Shown here: positions 1-11,048 of the stretch, in pieces
How the letters are laid out: every line of letters begins with the position of its first letter
Position numbering within the stretch: position 1 is the stretch's first letter
Source of the DNA: Tretioscincus oriximinensis
Taxonomy: Eukaryota; Chordata; Lepidosauria; Squamata; Gymnophthalmidae
DNA length: 64,000 bases
Assembly: GCA_022410635.1 (NCBI GenBank)
Contig: JAJVDF010000958.1
Coordinates: 131,557 to 195,556 of the forward strand
Reading direction: 5' to 3'
Program-made: the position numbers and the translations under genes
The notes under the pieces: model-generated
Seen by the model: the letters and a program-made list of their open reading frames with translations, nothing else
Told to the model about the DNA's origin: nothing
Database searches by the model: none

Positions 1-602
1 CAACGTCCCCTCTGGTTTCCGTGAATTATTCCGGGCGCAGCATCCTCTGTCCTACTTCATCCACAGGGATCAGCTTCAAACGGGGCGGAAGCATTTTAGC
101 CCCAGGAGTCCTGCTCCTTGCCTGCGAGGTGGTTGTGGGATGGGGTTCATTTCTCAGAGTTCTGGCCTGGGGTTCCTCACACCAAAGGCTCTCGGGCCAA
201 TTTTTTTCCGGCAGGCACAAAATTCCAAGGAGTTCCGGAGGATTACCCTGGAGCAGACATGCCGATAGCTGCACGTCTCATGGTCCAGAGGCCACCGCTT
301 CGCTCCTCTGGAAATGTGGGCAGCATAAACCCTTGGCTGGAGGCGCTTGGCCCCACTGGCCGGAGCACCCAAGTGACCACAGGGCCATTCCTTGGCTCGC
401 TTTAGGGATCGATCTGCATCCCTGTCCTGCCCTATACCCCAAAGTCCCATCTGTACAAGGAAGGACAGTGGCCATCATCCTCATGCTGTGTCCTTTAGGC
501 CTCTTCTTAATCTGGATCAGTTGGCACAGCGTGGATGTAGACCCGATCCGTGTCAGCTGCCTCTATTCCAGTTTAGACCTTTGGACTAACGGTTAGAAGC
601 TA
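1..602. other. No recognisable feature
   Basis: Moderately GC-rich sequence with short open frames in all six frames. None has a recognisable motif. Confidence 0.6.
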
Positions 603-940
603 TGAACATCAGGGAATCCCTGCTGTTGGATGGGGTCCCAGTACATCTAGCCCCACTTTCTGTCTCTCCCAGTGTTCACCAGTTGTCCCTGGGCTGTCTG
701 AACCAGGAGAAGGAGGCAAAGCGCCCTTCTTCACCCCCTGCAGATGGCATGTCAGGGAACCTGGAGGCTGGACCAAGAGATCCTTCCTAGTAGCCACTGG
801 AGCACTCGGCCTCCACGAACCTATCTCTCCAGCCTTAAAGCCAGCCAGGCTTTATCCATCTTCTAGAAGGAAACTTCATAGACCAAGGATCATCTGGGTG
901 AAGAAATGCATCCCCTTTTGTTCCTGAAATTGGGCTGCGA
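603..940 (-). mobile_element. CR1 LINE 3' fragment
   Basis: A diverged minus-strand CR1 3' region. It shares the order 'CATCTAGCCC..CACCAGTTG.CCCTGGG..GGAGGCAAAG..CTGGAG' with the clearer copies at 12955-13250 and 17170-17490. Confidence 0.55.
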
Positions 941-1126
941 AGGCTGGGGGCCCTGGCCTGTGCCACCAGCGCCTTCCTACAGCATTGCAACCTTCTGTGC
1001 GCAGACCCTGTAAAGGGCCACCAAAGCAGCAACATCCAGACAGAACATCCATTTCGGCCCCTTTGTTGAACCTCGGCAAGAGGCGGTGAGGGGGATTAAA
1101 ATGCCTTTTTTATTACTACCACATTN

Positions 1127-1241
1127 AAATGCTGAAGAAGTAGACGTGTCTATGAAAGCTTATGCCAACCACTTTTCTCAGAGTGCTGCTAGCTCCTTTG
1201 CTGGACTTTCTGCTAGACTAACACGGCGATTTCCCTGAAAT
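1127..1241 (+). mobile_element. Penelope-like element terminal repeat relic
   Basis: Closely matches the right terminal repeat of the Penelope-like element at 43467-44859 (CTGAAGAAGTAGAC..AAAGCTTATGCCAACCACTT..CTGCTAGACTAACAC). No coding part is left. Confidence 0.7.
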
Positions 1242-1639
1242 TAAAATGCTGAAAGAGCTGCAAAGCCTGCAAAGCAGCTATGATGCTTGGATTAATCCCA
1301 GTGATAAAGGACTGGTCCCCTCTGAAGCCCCGAAAGAGAGTTCTCCGTTGGCTTGGATTTCACACTCCTGCGCTTTCCTACAGGCACATCGGACACACAG
1401 GCTGGTCACGGGCGTCGCATCCCGTCCCTCACAGCCGGCATTGTGAATAACGGCAGTGAAGTTCTTCTTGCCTGGGATGGTTTAGTCGGTCCTGCACTGA
1501 GCAAGGGGTTGGCCCCACGGAGGTCCCTTCTGGGCCCCTAGGAAGGGAGGCAGGGGGTCGGGGCCACAGGGCGCAGGGGGTCTTTGCTGGAAGTCACCAA
1601 TCTGGGGCTGGGCAGCCATCAGTCTGGAATGGTTTCGGG

Positions 1640-1712
1640 AGTCCTGCATTGGCGGGGGGTTGGACTAGATACCCTGGAGGTCCCTTCCAGCTCTGTGGCT
1701 CTGTGATTCTAG
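1640..1712 (+). mobile_element. CR1 LINE 3' terminus
   Basis: Short 3' end 'TCCTGCATTG..GGGTTGGACTAGAT..CCTGGAGGTCCCTTCCAGCTC..GTGATTCTAG', the typical sauropsid CR1 end. Confidence 0.7.
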
Positions 1713-3935
1713 GACTCCATGAAACAAGGCAGTGAATAGTTTCAAATTCCAATGTATAAAACGTGGGCTTCCCCCCTCCCTTTGGGCTCAAGCGCCCAGC
1801 CAAAGCCTGTCCTTTGTTGTGCAAACATAAATGTTAATCTACAGGGTGTGGCACAGACATCTCCCCTCAAGGAAGCACGTCTGCCTGGGAGAGAAGGGAC
1901 ACAATTCCTCCCTTAGCTCTGAGATCATCCGACTTGGAACATGGCCTGGAACAAGCGCTGCCTGGCTGCCAAGTGCCCTTCTCAGCGCTGCCCATGATGG
2001 ATGATGTCACCATCCTGTCTGTCCCTGTAGAACTGATAACATTCTGGCTACCAAAAGGAGGCAGACATGGAGGCAGAAGTGCATCTGCACCGTCCTTTGC
2101 CACTCTAAGCCTAGCGGGGGGNTTCCTTTGCCTTCTGCTGCTACTGTTTCCTGGCAGCATTTTAGAAACGAACAGGAACTTGCCCACAGAAGCTCCTGCT
2201 ACCAGTCCTATTGCTTCGTCTTTTAGGGCTCCATGGGCCCCTTGCTAGATTGGCTGGAGCCGAAGGCAGCAATCCCGTCCACGTGAGAACTCTAGCCCAG
2301 AACCGCTCTCACGCTGGCTCTGTAGCTCCCATGAGGATCAGGGTGGCTTCCAAATGAGAGTTGCTAACCTCAGGGCCTTTGGGGAACCCGTTATAGCTAG
2401 CAGATCAGCAAAACAGCCCTGGCNGAAAACTCAGTAGGCTGGGAAGAGGCATCCCCCGTCTTTGAGGGACAAAGGGTAGCTCTGAAGCCCAGGGACAGGC
2501 CATGATTTTGGTGGTTTTGCACTCCAGGGTGGCCCACGTGGCTTACGAGGTGGTTTGGCCAGTGTGGAGGACTAGGGGAAGATTAGCAAGGCAACACTTC
2601 TCAAAGGATTTGCCCCATTTTAAAGCAACACTGTTTTGCCAAAGTCCTGAAAATACAAAACTAAGCCAAACTTCAGCCACTCCTGNCATCCGTTTGTATT
2701 TCTTCATTTGTCTCTTTCTGTTTTCTCTGCCTTTACCCTGAGATGCCTGTGGATGCAGCAGGCTTTTGCCTTGTGCAATTCTTGCCCTGGATGGCGCCTT
2801 GAAAGGCTTTCGGTCTAAGCCCAAAGCCTACTGGTGTACAACGAGTTCTTCTCCCCGTTGGCTTCTCCTGCCTTCGAGTTCTGACTTGCAACCCGGTGGC
2901 TGGGGGAGGCGCCTCAAGTGCCAGGAGAAACCACCCCTGTTGCTCAACTCCTTCTCTCCCTGATCTCCTCAAGCGATAGCAAAGGCAGCTCCTGACTGAG
3001 CCATCCTGTTGCTCAACCGTTCGCAGGACTAACCGGCCTGGTGGTTTGGAGGCTCAAGGGACTGGAGCGCAGGGGGGGAATCGCTTGCTGCCCAGAGATT
3101 AAGCAAGCAAAGCACTCAGGGGTTTATTGCTTAACTGCTTTTCATTTTGCAGCAAGGCCTCCCCTTCCTCCCCCCAAGGGCTCACCCCCCACACCAGCTG
3201 TCACCCTTGCGCCCTGCAGACTTGGTTCCAAGCAAGGGCTNCTGGAATAGCAAAGGGGTGGATCACTTTGAATCCGGTTAAAGGAAGCAGATTTCCAAGG
3301 CCCTGTNCAGTTCGTCACAAGAGCGAAAGGGCAGGATGGAGGAGAAGAGGGGCTGCTGGTTGGCCCATGGCTGACAATGGTTGTTGGGTGAATTAGGCAC
3401 CGAAGAAGACACCAGGCAATGGGTTCCTGCTGCTGACCTTTCGTGCTGGCTGTGGCCCCTTGTAAGCAGATGCTCAGGCTGTGATTAGGCAAAAGGGGAC
3501 CGGGGAGGGGGGCTTGGAGCTCCCACGTCTTCTTTTTTCCAGCCATGGGCATCAGCCATGTGGCTTTCCCTGAGCTCCTTTGGCTCAGTGGGGGTGGGGG
3601 GTGGGATTTCGGACTTCCCTATAGTCCCCCTGGTCACCCCTTGGATGGATCATGGTTGCCACAAAGTCCCAGCTGGCCTTTGACAGGNCTTGCAAAAACA
3701 TTGGCTGCTTCTGGACATTCACCTGCGCTGGGAGACGCTGAGCTAAAGACGGCCCAGGGCAAGAGACCCGGGGCAGCCCTCAGCCTCAGCACCCCCCAGC
3801 CGCGTCACGGGCTTCTTTGAGGGATCATCACGCTTGCCTTCTCCTCAGCCACTGAACAGGCAGAATTCCTGGAACCGGAAGTCAAGGGCCGGTGTGGCTC
3901 CTGCCTTCTGCTTGAGGCTGCCGCAGTGCCACGGG
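1713..3935. other. No recognisable feature
   Basis: No conserved exon, RNA gene or clear repeat recognised. Several isolated N bases are present. Confidence 0.5.
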
Positions 3936-4190
3936 TGGCCACGGGGTGAGNCAGGAAGGTGGCCTCATTCAGCAGGACTCCTCCTGCATGCTAGTGCAGA
4001 CTACGGCAGGCCCCGAATGGTACCTGAAGAAGTAAACATGCCCACAAAAGCTCATGCNGCCTCCCTTTCCCTGTTAGTCTCCAAGTGCTACTGGCCTCCT
4101 TGATGGGATNTACTGGCATGTGGGTGAGCCCCTGGGTGAGGCGGAAGGCAGGCTCTGGCCTGATCCAGCAGCGCTCCTCTTACATCCTTA
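3936..4190 (+). mobile_element. Patchwork of CR1 tail and Penelope terminal fragments
   Basis: CR1-like tails (CTCATTCAGCAGGACTCCTC at 3964; GTGAGGCGGAAGGCAGG.. with CTCCTCTTACATCCTTATG at 4135-4190) flank a short Penelope-end relic (CTGAAGAAGTAAACATG..AAAGCTCATG, 4023-4095). A half-unit of the foldback repeat (GTGCAGACTACGGCAGGCCC) lies at about 3993-4012. Confidence 0.5.
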
Positions 4191-4549
4191 TGGTGTGGCA
4201 GGAACATGAAAATGAATTGCCCCTGAAGAAGCTTCTTAGTCTCCTTGTTCGCACACAGACTTTCAAATGTTCCTCAGTCCCGCCGACCTCAGTCCATTTT
4301 TATTCTGGACTAAACCAGGCAAAAACACAACCTGCATTAAAAACATTCTTCAGAAGTGAAGCAGGTCCAAAAGTAAATGTGTGACCATGTCTAAGGCATT
4401 AAGAGGCTCCCTTGTTAGGAAATCTGACCCAGAGAGACCCTGTTACTTCTATGAATTGAAAACTGGTGCATCTCCAAGCGCTTCAGAAGCATTTTTCTTT
4501 GTAGGATTGTAGCTCTAGTCCTGACCACACTGAACCTTTTCCTGGGCCA

Positions 4550-4750
4550 GGTCTTGCATCCCCGAGCATCTGGATGGCCAGCGGCTATTCCAAGATGTAG
4601 CCCAGAAGAAGGCTGTGTGTGGACAGGATTGCTATTGCTACCCGAATGGGGCCTGCCATAGTCTCCACTGGCATGTGGATGGCCGGCGGCTATTGCAAGA
4701 TGTAGCCCAGAAGGCTCTGTGTGGACAGGGCTTTATATACTGTACTTTCC
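4550..4750. repeat. Foldback-family copy with internal direct duplication
   Basis: A block containing GGATGGCC..CGGCTATT.CAAGATGTAG followed by CCCAGAAG..GCT.TGTGTGGACAGG occurs twice (about 4571-4628 and 4675-4730). The two copies flank GGGGCCTGCCATAGTCTCCA, the core of a dispersed repeat seen about ten times in the window. Confidence 0.6.
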
Positions 4751-5464
4751 CAGGCTGAGCGAAATATGCAACGAGCTCCTATCTTCCATGTTGACTCAAT
4801 GACATCTAGTGGCCCTAGTGGAGCATCACAGGGGACTTTAAGTGAGCCCAGGGGACGGAAAGCCTAAAGGGGATTGAAGAGGAACTTCAATAAGAGGTTA
4901 GCTGATGATGCGTCTTGGTAATCTGCAGGGAGGATGCTGAAAGGTACTTGTGGAGTCGCCTGCCGCGTGAACAGCCCTGGTGCCCCCCACACCCTCCCTG
5001 GAACTCCGCAGGCCGACCTGTGCCAGGAAGAAATAGCAGGCAGCCAAGGCAGCTTTCGCTGCCGCAACAGAAAGGCAAGGGCACCAGCCTCGGCCCTTTG
5101 TGCTTGCCGGCCTGAAACTGAAACCTGTGCGTGCTGGATGTGGGTGAGCTGCAGCGTGGCCCAAACCAGCACCCTGGACTGCTTGGAGCAACAGTCATCT
5201 CCTCAGGGCCTCTGTGTTTACCTCAGGGGTGGGGCTTTATTCCCAGCCCCCACCAGTAGCTTCTTATTTAGTGTTGTTACATAAACAAACGAAAGAAAGA
5301 GATATTTGAATTGAAACAAACAACAAGTTTATTGTTTACAAATAAGAAATAGAAAGAAAGATAAGAATAATAAAGCTTCGTCTCTTATAAAGTAAGCCTG
5401 ACTCAAGCTCAAACTCCAAGCAAGAGCAACCTTTGTTTCCAGAACTTAAAGAAACAGGCACAAT
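4751..5464. other. No gene; 31-bp segment shared with 6563-6593
   Basis: Nothing recognised except a 31-bp segment at 5124-5154 (starting CCTGTGCGTGCTGGATGTGG) that is repeated exactly at 6563-6593. Confidence 0.6.
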
Positions 5465-6206
5465 TAACAGGGGTTTGCTCACCATGTTATTAAGATGCCT
5501 GCACATCNGANGCAGCCGTATCATCAGAATACAGACACGTGTAAAATCTGACTCCCATCAAGAACTCACACAGAGGCCATAAACTTAGACCGTGAGGCAA
5601 GATCCAGGAGGTTCACGTGGGTCATGGAANCCTCCTGAGCACCCCTGTGCAGCAGTCCAAAACAGAAGGCGTGTACAGGAAGAGTGACGTCAGAAAGTGG
5701 GAGTTCAGAAGATGTGGTTTGTGGCAGACCAGAGGTGGATCCAGGTTGTGACCCCTGTGTGACGCATCTCCCTCCTCCCAAGGGGCGCAGCCTGTGACAG
5801 GAAGTATCCAAATATGATACTCCACCCTACAAATATGGGTATGGTTTGAGCAATACAAGATTGAACCTTTAGGCTTCCAGGACCTGTGACCTGTCAGTCA
5901 CTCCAAGGTAGAAGGATGAACAAAAGGCTTCCTCTTGCCTTTCTTAGGCAAATGACTCATGCCATTAATCCGTGGCTTCAGATACAATGGGATGCNCTTT
6001 GGAACAATAGGNTAAGGAGTGTTACTAAATGGGAACTGCTCCAGGGCAGGAAGAGAGAGATTAGCTCTTTTGCAACACCCTGTAGTNGCAATTTTTCCCA
6101 AAATTTTACATCCAAGCTGCCTGGGCTTCTGNGGACCAATTCTTGTATATATTTATATCAAATATATTAATGCCAATTAATATATCACGNATGGTGAAGC
6201 CTGACA
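5465..6206 (-). mobile_element. Solo LTR of the 6-bp-duplication retrovirus family (copy 1)
   Basis: 742 bp. On the minus strand it starts TGTCAGGCTTC and ends ..CCCCTGTTA. It is flanked by a perfect 6-bp duplication, CACAAT (5459-5464 and 6207-6212). It aligns along its length with the provirus LTRs (cap/U5 blocks GACACGTGTAA, CTCC..CCAAGG.G..GCAGCCTG and the AT-rich ATTAATAT end), though much diverged. No internal sequence remains, which is the product of LTR-LTR recombination. Confidence 0.85.
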
Positions 6207-6212
6207 CACAAT

Positions 6213-6513
6213 GTCTATTTATTTGTTTTAGCTCCAAGTCAAGCCTCCACTTTGACTCTTCCAAGCCACCAAACACTCCCACCCCCTGCCCATGAGGCAG
6301 ATCAGAAGCGGAGCCCCCTGTCCACTTGCTACACCACAAGTCTCCCTCGACAGAAAGGCCTCCAGCCCTGGTCAGCTTCCCTTTTATCTGCTGACCCGNN
6401 GGCTACTTGAGGCCCCATTGGCTGGCTCCTCCGGCCACGCCCCCTCCCAAACATGGATTCAGGAAGCCCCGCCCCTGCCTAGGCCTGCTCTTCCCCCCTC
6501 CCTCTGGGATACC
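6213..6513 (-). mobile_element. Candidate second LTR family, copy A
   Basis: Shares an approximately 140-bp core with 14978-15125. Minus-strand order: GC-rich GGGGCGGGG/GGGCGTGGC boxes, CCAAT (6417-6421), ATAAAAG TATA-type box (6381-6387), then AATAAA (6218-6223) about 160 bp on. This promoter-plus-poly(A) layout is LTR-like. Its ends and target duplication were not resolved. Confidence 0.45.
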
Positions 6514-6998
6514 TGGGAGGTTTATAAAAGAAAGACAAACCTTTACAATGGAGGTTGCTACCCCTGTGCGTGCTGGATGTGGGTGAGCTGCAGTGGCAGG
6601 CATCTGCCGGGGCCAGGCGGGCTGTGCGGAGAGGCCAGGCATGAGCCTTGCAGCCACACCCAGGGTCACTTGGACCCCACCGACGTGTGGACGGCTTAAT
6701 CCAGAACAGGCTGCCCTGGTGTTTATTTATGCTTANGCCCCGCCCTATAGCCAAAAAGCCTCAGGGTGCCCAACTGCAAAAAGAGAAATACCAAATTGTC
6801 ATATTAAATAGGCTGACCAGATGACCCCTTTTGGGGGGGGGGGGTGAAAACCAGGTGCCTTCTGTTTTTTCTCAGGAAAAAAAATTAAAAACAAAATATT
6901 TTTCAAAAAAAAAAATCTTGCTAATCAAGGGCTTGAAGGACCACAGATTGCTGCCATGCCAGGACCACCGTGAGGCNGTGTCTCAGCCATGTGCCTGT
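6514..6998. other. L2-like tail fragment and a MITE arm
   Basis: A short minus-strand L2-type tail lies at about 6720-6770 (TTTATTTATG..CCCGCCCTATA). A first arm of the hairpin MITE family starts at 6809 (TAGGCTGACCAGATGACCCC). No gene was seen. Confidence 0.5.
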
Positions 6999-7171
6999 TA
7001 GGCTGATCAGGTGACCCCTTTTGGTGTGTGTGTGTTTGAAAACCCAGTTTTGGGGTGGCTCCCAGTTTTTTCTGAGGAAAAAAATTAACACTTCCCCCAA
7101 AATAGAAAAAAACCCTTTTAAAAAAAAGAAATTCCCAGAAAAAACTGGGAGGCACCCCAAAACCGGGTTTT
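6999..7171 (+). mobile_element. Palindromic MITE, left part (interrupted by a provirus)
   Basis: Begins TAGGCTGATCAGGTGACCCC. It contains a 36-bp near-perfect inverted repeat (7038-7073 against 7137-7172; GAAAACCCAGTTTTGGGGTG pairs with CACCCCAAAACCGGGTTTTC). The matching right terminus (reverse complement TAGGCTGACCAGATGACCCC) is at 11987-12017, on the far side of the provirus. A non-autonomous DNA element is the best reading; its superfamily is not determined. Confidence 0.65.
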
Positions 7172-7177
7172 CAACCC

Positions 7178-7933
7178 TAACGGGGGTTTGCTTTCCACGT
7201 TATTTGATGCCTAACGGAGATCGAAGGCAGCTTGGTCCGCAGTAGGTAGACACGTGTAACAGGAATCACACGGGAAACACGATTTGGCTCAAGAAGCAAT
7301 TTCAGGAGGTCCACGGGTCATGGAGTCCTCCAGAATGCCCCCTTGTTCAATCTTTTATTGACCCAAAATCAGAAGGCATGTATCAAGATTATGACGACAA
7401 GAAAGGGGTGGGCAGGCCCCACGTGGGTCAGGTTGTGACACCTGTGTGACATGTTTCTCTCCTCCCCAAGGAGGTGCAGCCTGGTCAGGAAACTCCAAAT
7501 ATGGTATAAGGTTAGTAAACAGGATGGACCCTCGGTAGCCCTTAATTGCTTTTGCATTATCTTAATTACTGGANCCCAGTGACTCACCCTGAGGAGAAGT
7601 GGTATTAACNATCTTNAATGGTTTACCTCCAGGCCNCTATCAGGCTGATGGGTCAGCCCAGGTGCACAGCCTGGTTAAACAAAGATTGTGCCTTTGCCTT
7701 NATNGGTGCCAATTTAATCTATTCAGTCTGGCAAGGCTTCCATGAATGAGATATGCCTTGGGGCAGGAAGAAGTGATTAGGTGGTTCCTGTAACTCTTGN
7801 GCTGGGTTGACCAGAGATTTTTTTGCAAAATTTCCCAACAGGCCTGACTTTGGCTCACAGGGTCAATCCAAGTTCATATTATATTAATATATATTATTGT
7901 CAATTAATATATGTTATATGACTGATTCCCACA
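7178..7933 (-). repeat. 3' LTR of the provirus
   Basis: 756 bp, minus strand TGTGGGAATC...CCCCCGTTA. The AATAAA poly(A) signal is at 7359-7354. It is preceded by a polypurine tract. Confidence 0.85.
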
Positions 7934-7946
7934 ATTCCCCCTTTTT
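7934..7946 (-). promoter_or_regulatory. Polypurine tract of the provirus
   Basis: The minus strand reads AAAAAGGGGGAAT directly before the LTR start TGTGGG. This is the expected primer site for plus-strand DNA synthesis. Confidence 0.75.
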
Positions 7947-9236
7947 AATTTTTTGAAATGCGAGAAAGATCTCTTAGTTCAAAAACCAGATCATCCCTAT
8001 CTATGCTACGGAATTTGGGACAGCAGGCTGACCTCAACTTGAAAAGAAAAGGAAAACACTGTACACAGAGACACAACAGCAATAGCACAGCAACAATCAA
8101 TACAACAATTTGTATAATCAATTTCACCGACTTCAGGCTTGGTAGCCACGCCCACAACGAATCCCAAAATCCTTTGAAAATAGATGTCTGTATAGTAATG
8201 TCCTTGGATAAATTGTCAATGGTATCAATATCCTGATCAATTTTCTTCTTATTGTCCTCTATATCAAAACAGCACATATCAGCANTCTNNTNGCANCCCT
8301 TATTATGGACCAGGAGCANATAATCCAAAGCTGCACGATGATGNATAACAGCTTGTCTGAGTTCATCNTGTTCAGAGTTCAGAAGTGCCAAGGCATGGGA
8401 TGTAGCATTCATGTTCTTCAGTGCCCAGCAAGCCAAAGCATTCAGATTTTTGCTGTTTTTTGCAGCCAAAGCTGGTGTCCCAATGATAGAAATGGCTAAA
8501 GACAATTGCTGTACTCTATTCAATAAAGATATAGAGGAATCACAAGAAGAACCAAGTGTCAGGCCTCTTTTTTGGTGTCTGTGTGCCAAATTAATTAAAT
8601 GGTGTTTTGTTGGTAAGATTAGAGATAATTTAGACAGACAGCATTCTGAGTTATGAAAGAGATGAGCAGGGACATAAGAGAAGGTCAGGTGACCACAGGT
8701 AAGAAAGTACCCTTGAGGTAGCTGGACATAGTGGTTAGAAAAGGTAGCTTCAACATAGCTGGAACAATTCAGTTTTAGATCAGTCCCATACTTGGAACAG
8801 AGAGGTTTCCTTATACAGCCATTAAAACGAAGGCAGATATTATCAATACTGATACTTCTGGGAGTGTACAAACTGACAGCCCCCAATGTGGTGTCCTCAC
8901 TCAATTTGCCCAATTTTAAATAGTCAAAATAAATGACCCAGTGGCATGTCCTGTATAAGAAAGAGAAGGAAAGGTATTTAGCTCTTCTAAAGATAGACAG
9001 ACAGGAATAAGACAGGTTTACAACAGTTTATCCATGCCTGTCTGCTTAGAAAGGCAGAAAGAGGGTTGGCCAGAAATCTTAGCTAGGTTCTCCCATATAT
9101 TTCCCTTGAAAGATAGAAAGTTCCCATTCATAAGGTTATGAATGGATTTTTGTGAATGAGCCTCTGTCTCATTCATAAGAATGATTGGAAAGAGGCAGGC
9201 TAAAGTTAAGGCACTGAGAAGAGCTCCCCCGCCCAT
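7945..9236 (-). pseudogene. Retroviral env remnant (surface fragments plus transmembrane subunit)
   Basis: An N-terminal piece (9236-9018) has a hydrophobic signal peptide. After a stop/frame break, a 322-residue frame (8913-7945) follows. It carries a basic cleavage-like site near residue 115, a hydrophobic segment after it, a C-x6-CC cysteine motif (about residues 215-223), a membrane anchor of about 23 hydrophobic residues (about 264-287) and a short cytoplasmic tail. The surface subunit is much shorter than normal. Several N bases fall around the cysteine motif. The break, the shortening and the ambiguous bases indicate a non-functional copy. The layout resembles the gamma/alpha-type transmembrane class. 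No restored reading is given. Confidence 0.8.
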
Positions 9237-10222
9237 CCTGAATAGAGCTGAAGCTTTTACGAGCTTCTCTTATCAGCCTCTAGGGGCTAGTAAAGCGAGA
9301 ACAGACTCTCACGCAGTATATTAAAAAACGATTAGTAACTGATACCCCTCTCCCTCTAGCTACACTGTAGCCTTAAGGTAGACACGCAAAGAGACAAGGG
9401 GAACCCAGAGAACGGTAGAGAATGCAGAGAAAGGTCAGAAAGCAATAGAGAAAAATCCTAAAAATATTCCTATGTCCTAAACACAGTATAAAAACCCAAT
9501 AACCCAATATAAAAATATGTAACACCCTATAAAATGCATATAAAAAAAATCAATATAAAATAAACAATTGACCAATCCTATAAAAATACATTTCTAAATA
9601 GAAAACGTAATGCAGTATATACAGTATACCATATAGAAAATGAAATTCAAATATTACACGTAAAATTAAGCAATGCAAAATATAAACTTCCTCAATATAC
9701 AGTACTAAAGAAGGCAATAATACATGGAACCTTTCAACGGAGCAAGCCGGATGGAGGATGGATTCCAATAGGATGAAGCCGATCGGAGTCCTAGTGGTGA
9801 GCAAAGGTTGCAGCAAGGAAGAAAGAGTCAAGCCACGAAATTAGNCTCCGTGTGGCTCAGTCACAGGAAAAAAGTTTTTTAAACTGCTGCTTGACTCTGC
9901 AGAGCGGCTTGGCTCCATGTGGATTGGGCTGGCAGCCGGATCACCNCCAAAGATGAGCGGCGATGACTCCGCGCGGACTTTTTTCTCACACAAAGTTCTT
10001 TTAAAGGCAGAAAGAGTTCTGTAATGGGGAAAAAGATGTGAAAGGCACCAAATGGCGTCGGAGAAATGTAGGAAGGTTGCAAAATGGTGGAAATCAACAG
10101 GAAGGGTCCGGATCATCTAGGACCGGTGGATCAGGAGCTGGATCAGGATCTCCTGTGGCATGGCATGCCTATCCTCCCCATCTCTGGTGGTATTTTCTAC
10201 AACTAGGGATGCTAAGGGTCCC
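9237..10222 (-). other. Provirus interior without recognisable pol
   Basis: AT-rich at 9300-9700, with no protease, reverse transcriptase, RNase H or integrase motif in any minus-strand frame. It separates the gag and env remnants. Either pol was deleted or the region was replaced before insertion. Confidence 0.6.
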
Positions 10223-10900
10223 TCAAGGGCCCGATCTAAGATGTTCTTCCCCCTGTTGTGCAGAGTCAATTACCTCTGGTGCTACTGCCTTTTTAACAGA
10301 GTCAGTGTTCTCTTCGCTTTTGACAGCTGAAGCCTCCGCTTCAGCCGGCCGTGCTGCTTCAGCACCTTGGACAGCGGATAGCTGTGCCGGTAGCGCAGCA
10401 GCAGCACAAGCGGCGAAGGGTTTTAAAACTTCGCGGGAGTTACCTGCCTCCTCCGGGGCGCCTACAGGGCCCCCCGATCCCACCTTCTGAACGCAGTCCA
10501 TCGCGTCTGACCCATTTACTGGGGCTTTTCTACCCAGGAAGTCTCCGTCACCCGAGGATTTCCGCCGGGCTTCCCGCTTTAAGATAGCGTTTTGGAACAC
10601 TTGCCAGGTAAGCCAGATGCTTTCCTTGGTTTTGGACCTGTTTAGCAGGTCCAATCCCACCCTTTCCCAGTCTTTTGCTACACTAAACAATCCTTCTGGA
10701 TTGTTACAGACGTCCTTTTGCTTTATCGTTTCAAGGAACCATGGAGACGCAGCAAAAACTTCGCAGAAAAACTTTTAAAAATTTTTCNCGCCGACTGAAA
10801 TGCCCGGATCAATTTCCTTAAGAAGTTGTTTCCCTATTCTGATCACCAGGGACTCCATATCTCTCCCGATGTCTACACCTTTAGACTTAACCCTGCCCAT
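10223..10900 (-). pseudogene. Retroviral gag N-terminal remnant
   Basis: An ATG at 10900-10898, about 125 bp after the primer-binding site, opens a matrix-like frame. It is interrupted near an N at 10788 and continues in another frame (10690-10223) as a matrix-like stretch followed by an Ala/Glu/Pro-rich linker. No capsid major-homology region or zinc knuckle follows. Identification rests on position (after LTR and primer site) and general character, not on a matched family. Confidence 0.6.
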
Positions 10901-11024
10901 GGTAAACGTTTCACTTCTATATCTTACCAGCAAATATAGAATTGCGCGCGCTGACTCCCGAAAGGACCACAGAGGAACGCACCCTGTATGAAGAAACACC
11001 CACTGGCGAACGCGTGTCTGATCA

Positions 11025-11045
11025 GGATCACGTCGGGGAGCACCA
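11025..11045 (-). promoter_or_regulatory. Retroviral primer-binding site, tRNA-Trp-like
   Basis: The minus strand reads TGGTGCTCCCCGACGTGATC, 3 bp after the 5' LTR end. It differs slightly from the tRNA-Trp-complementary site known in avian leukosis-type viruses. The 3-bp spacer and leading TGG fit a genuine primer site. Confidence 0.65.
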
Positions 11046-11048
11046 CAA

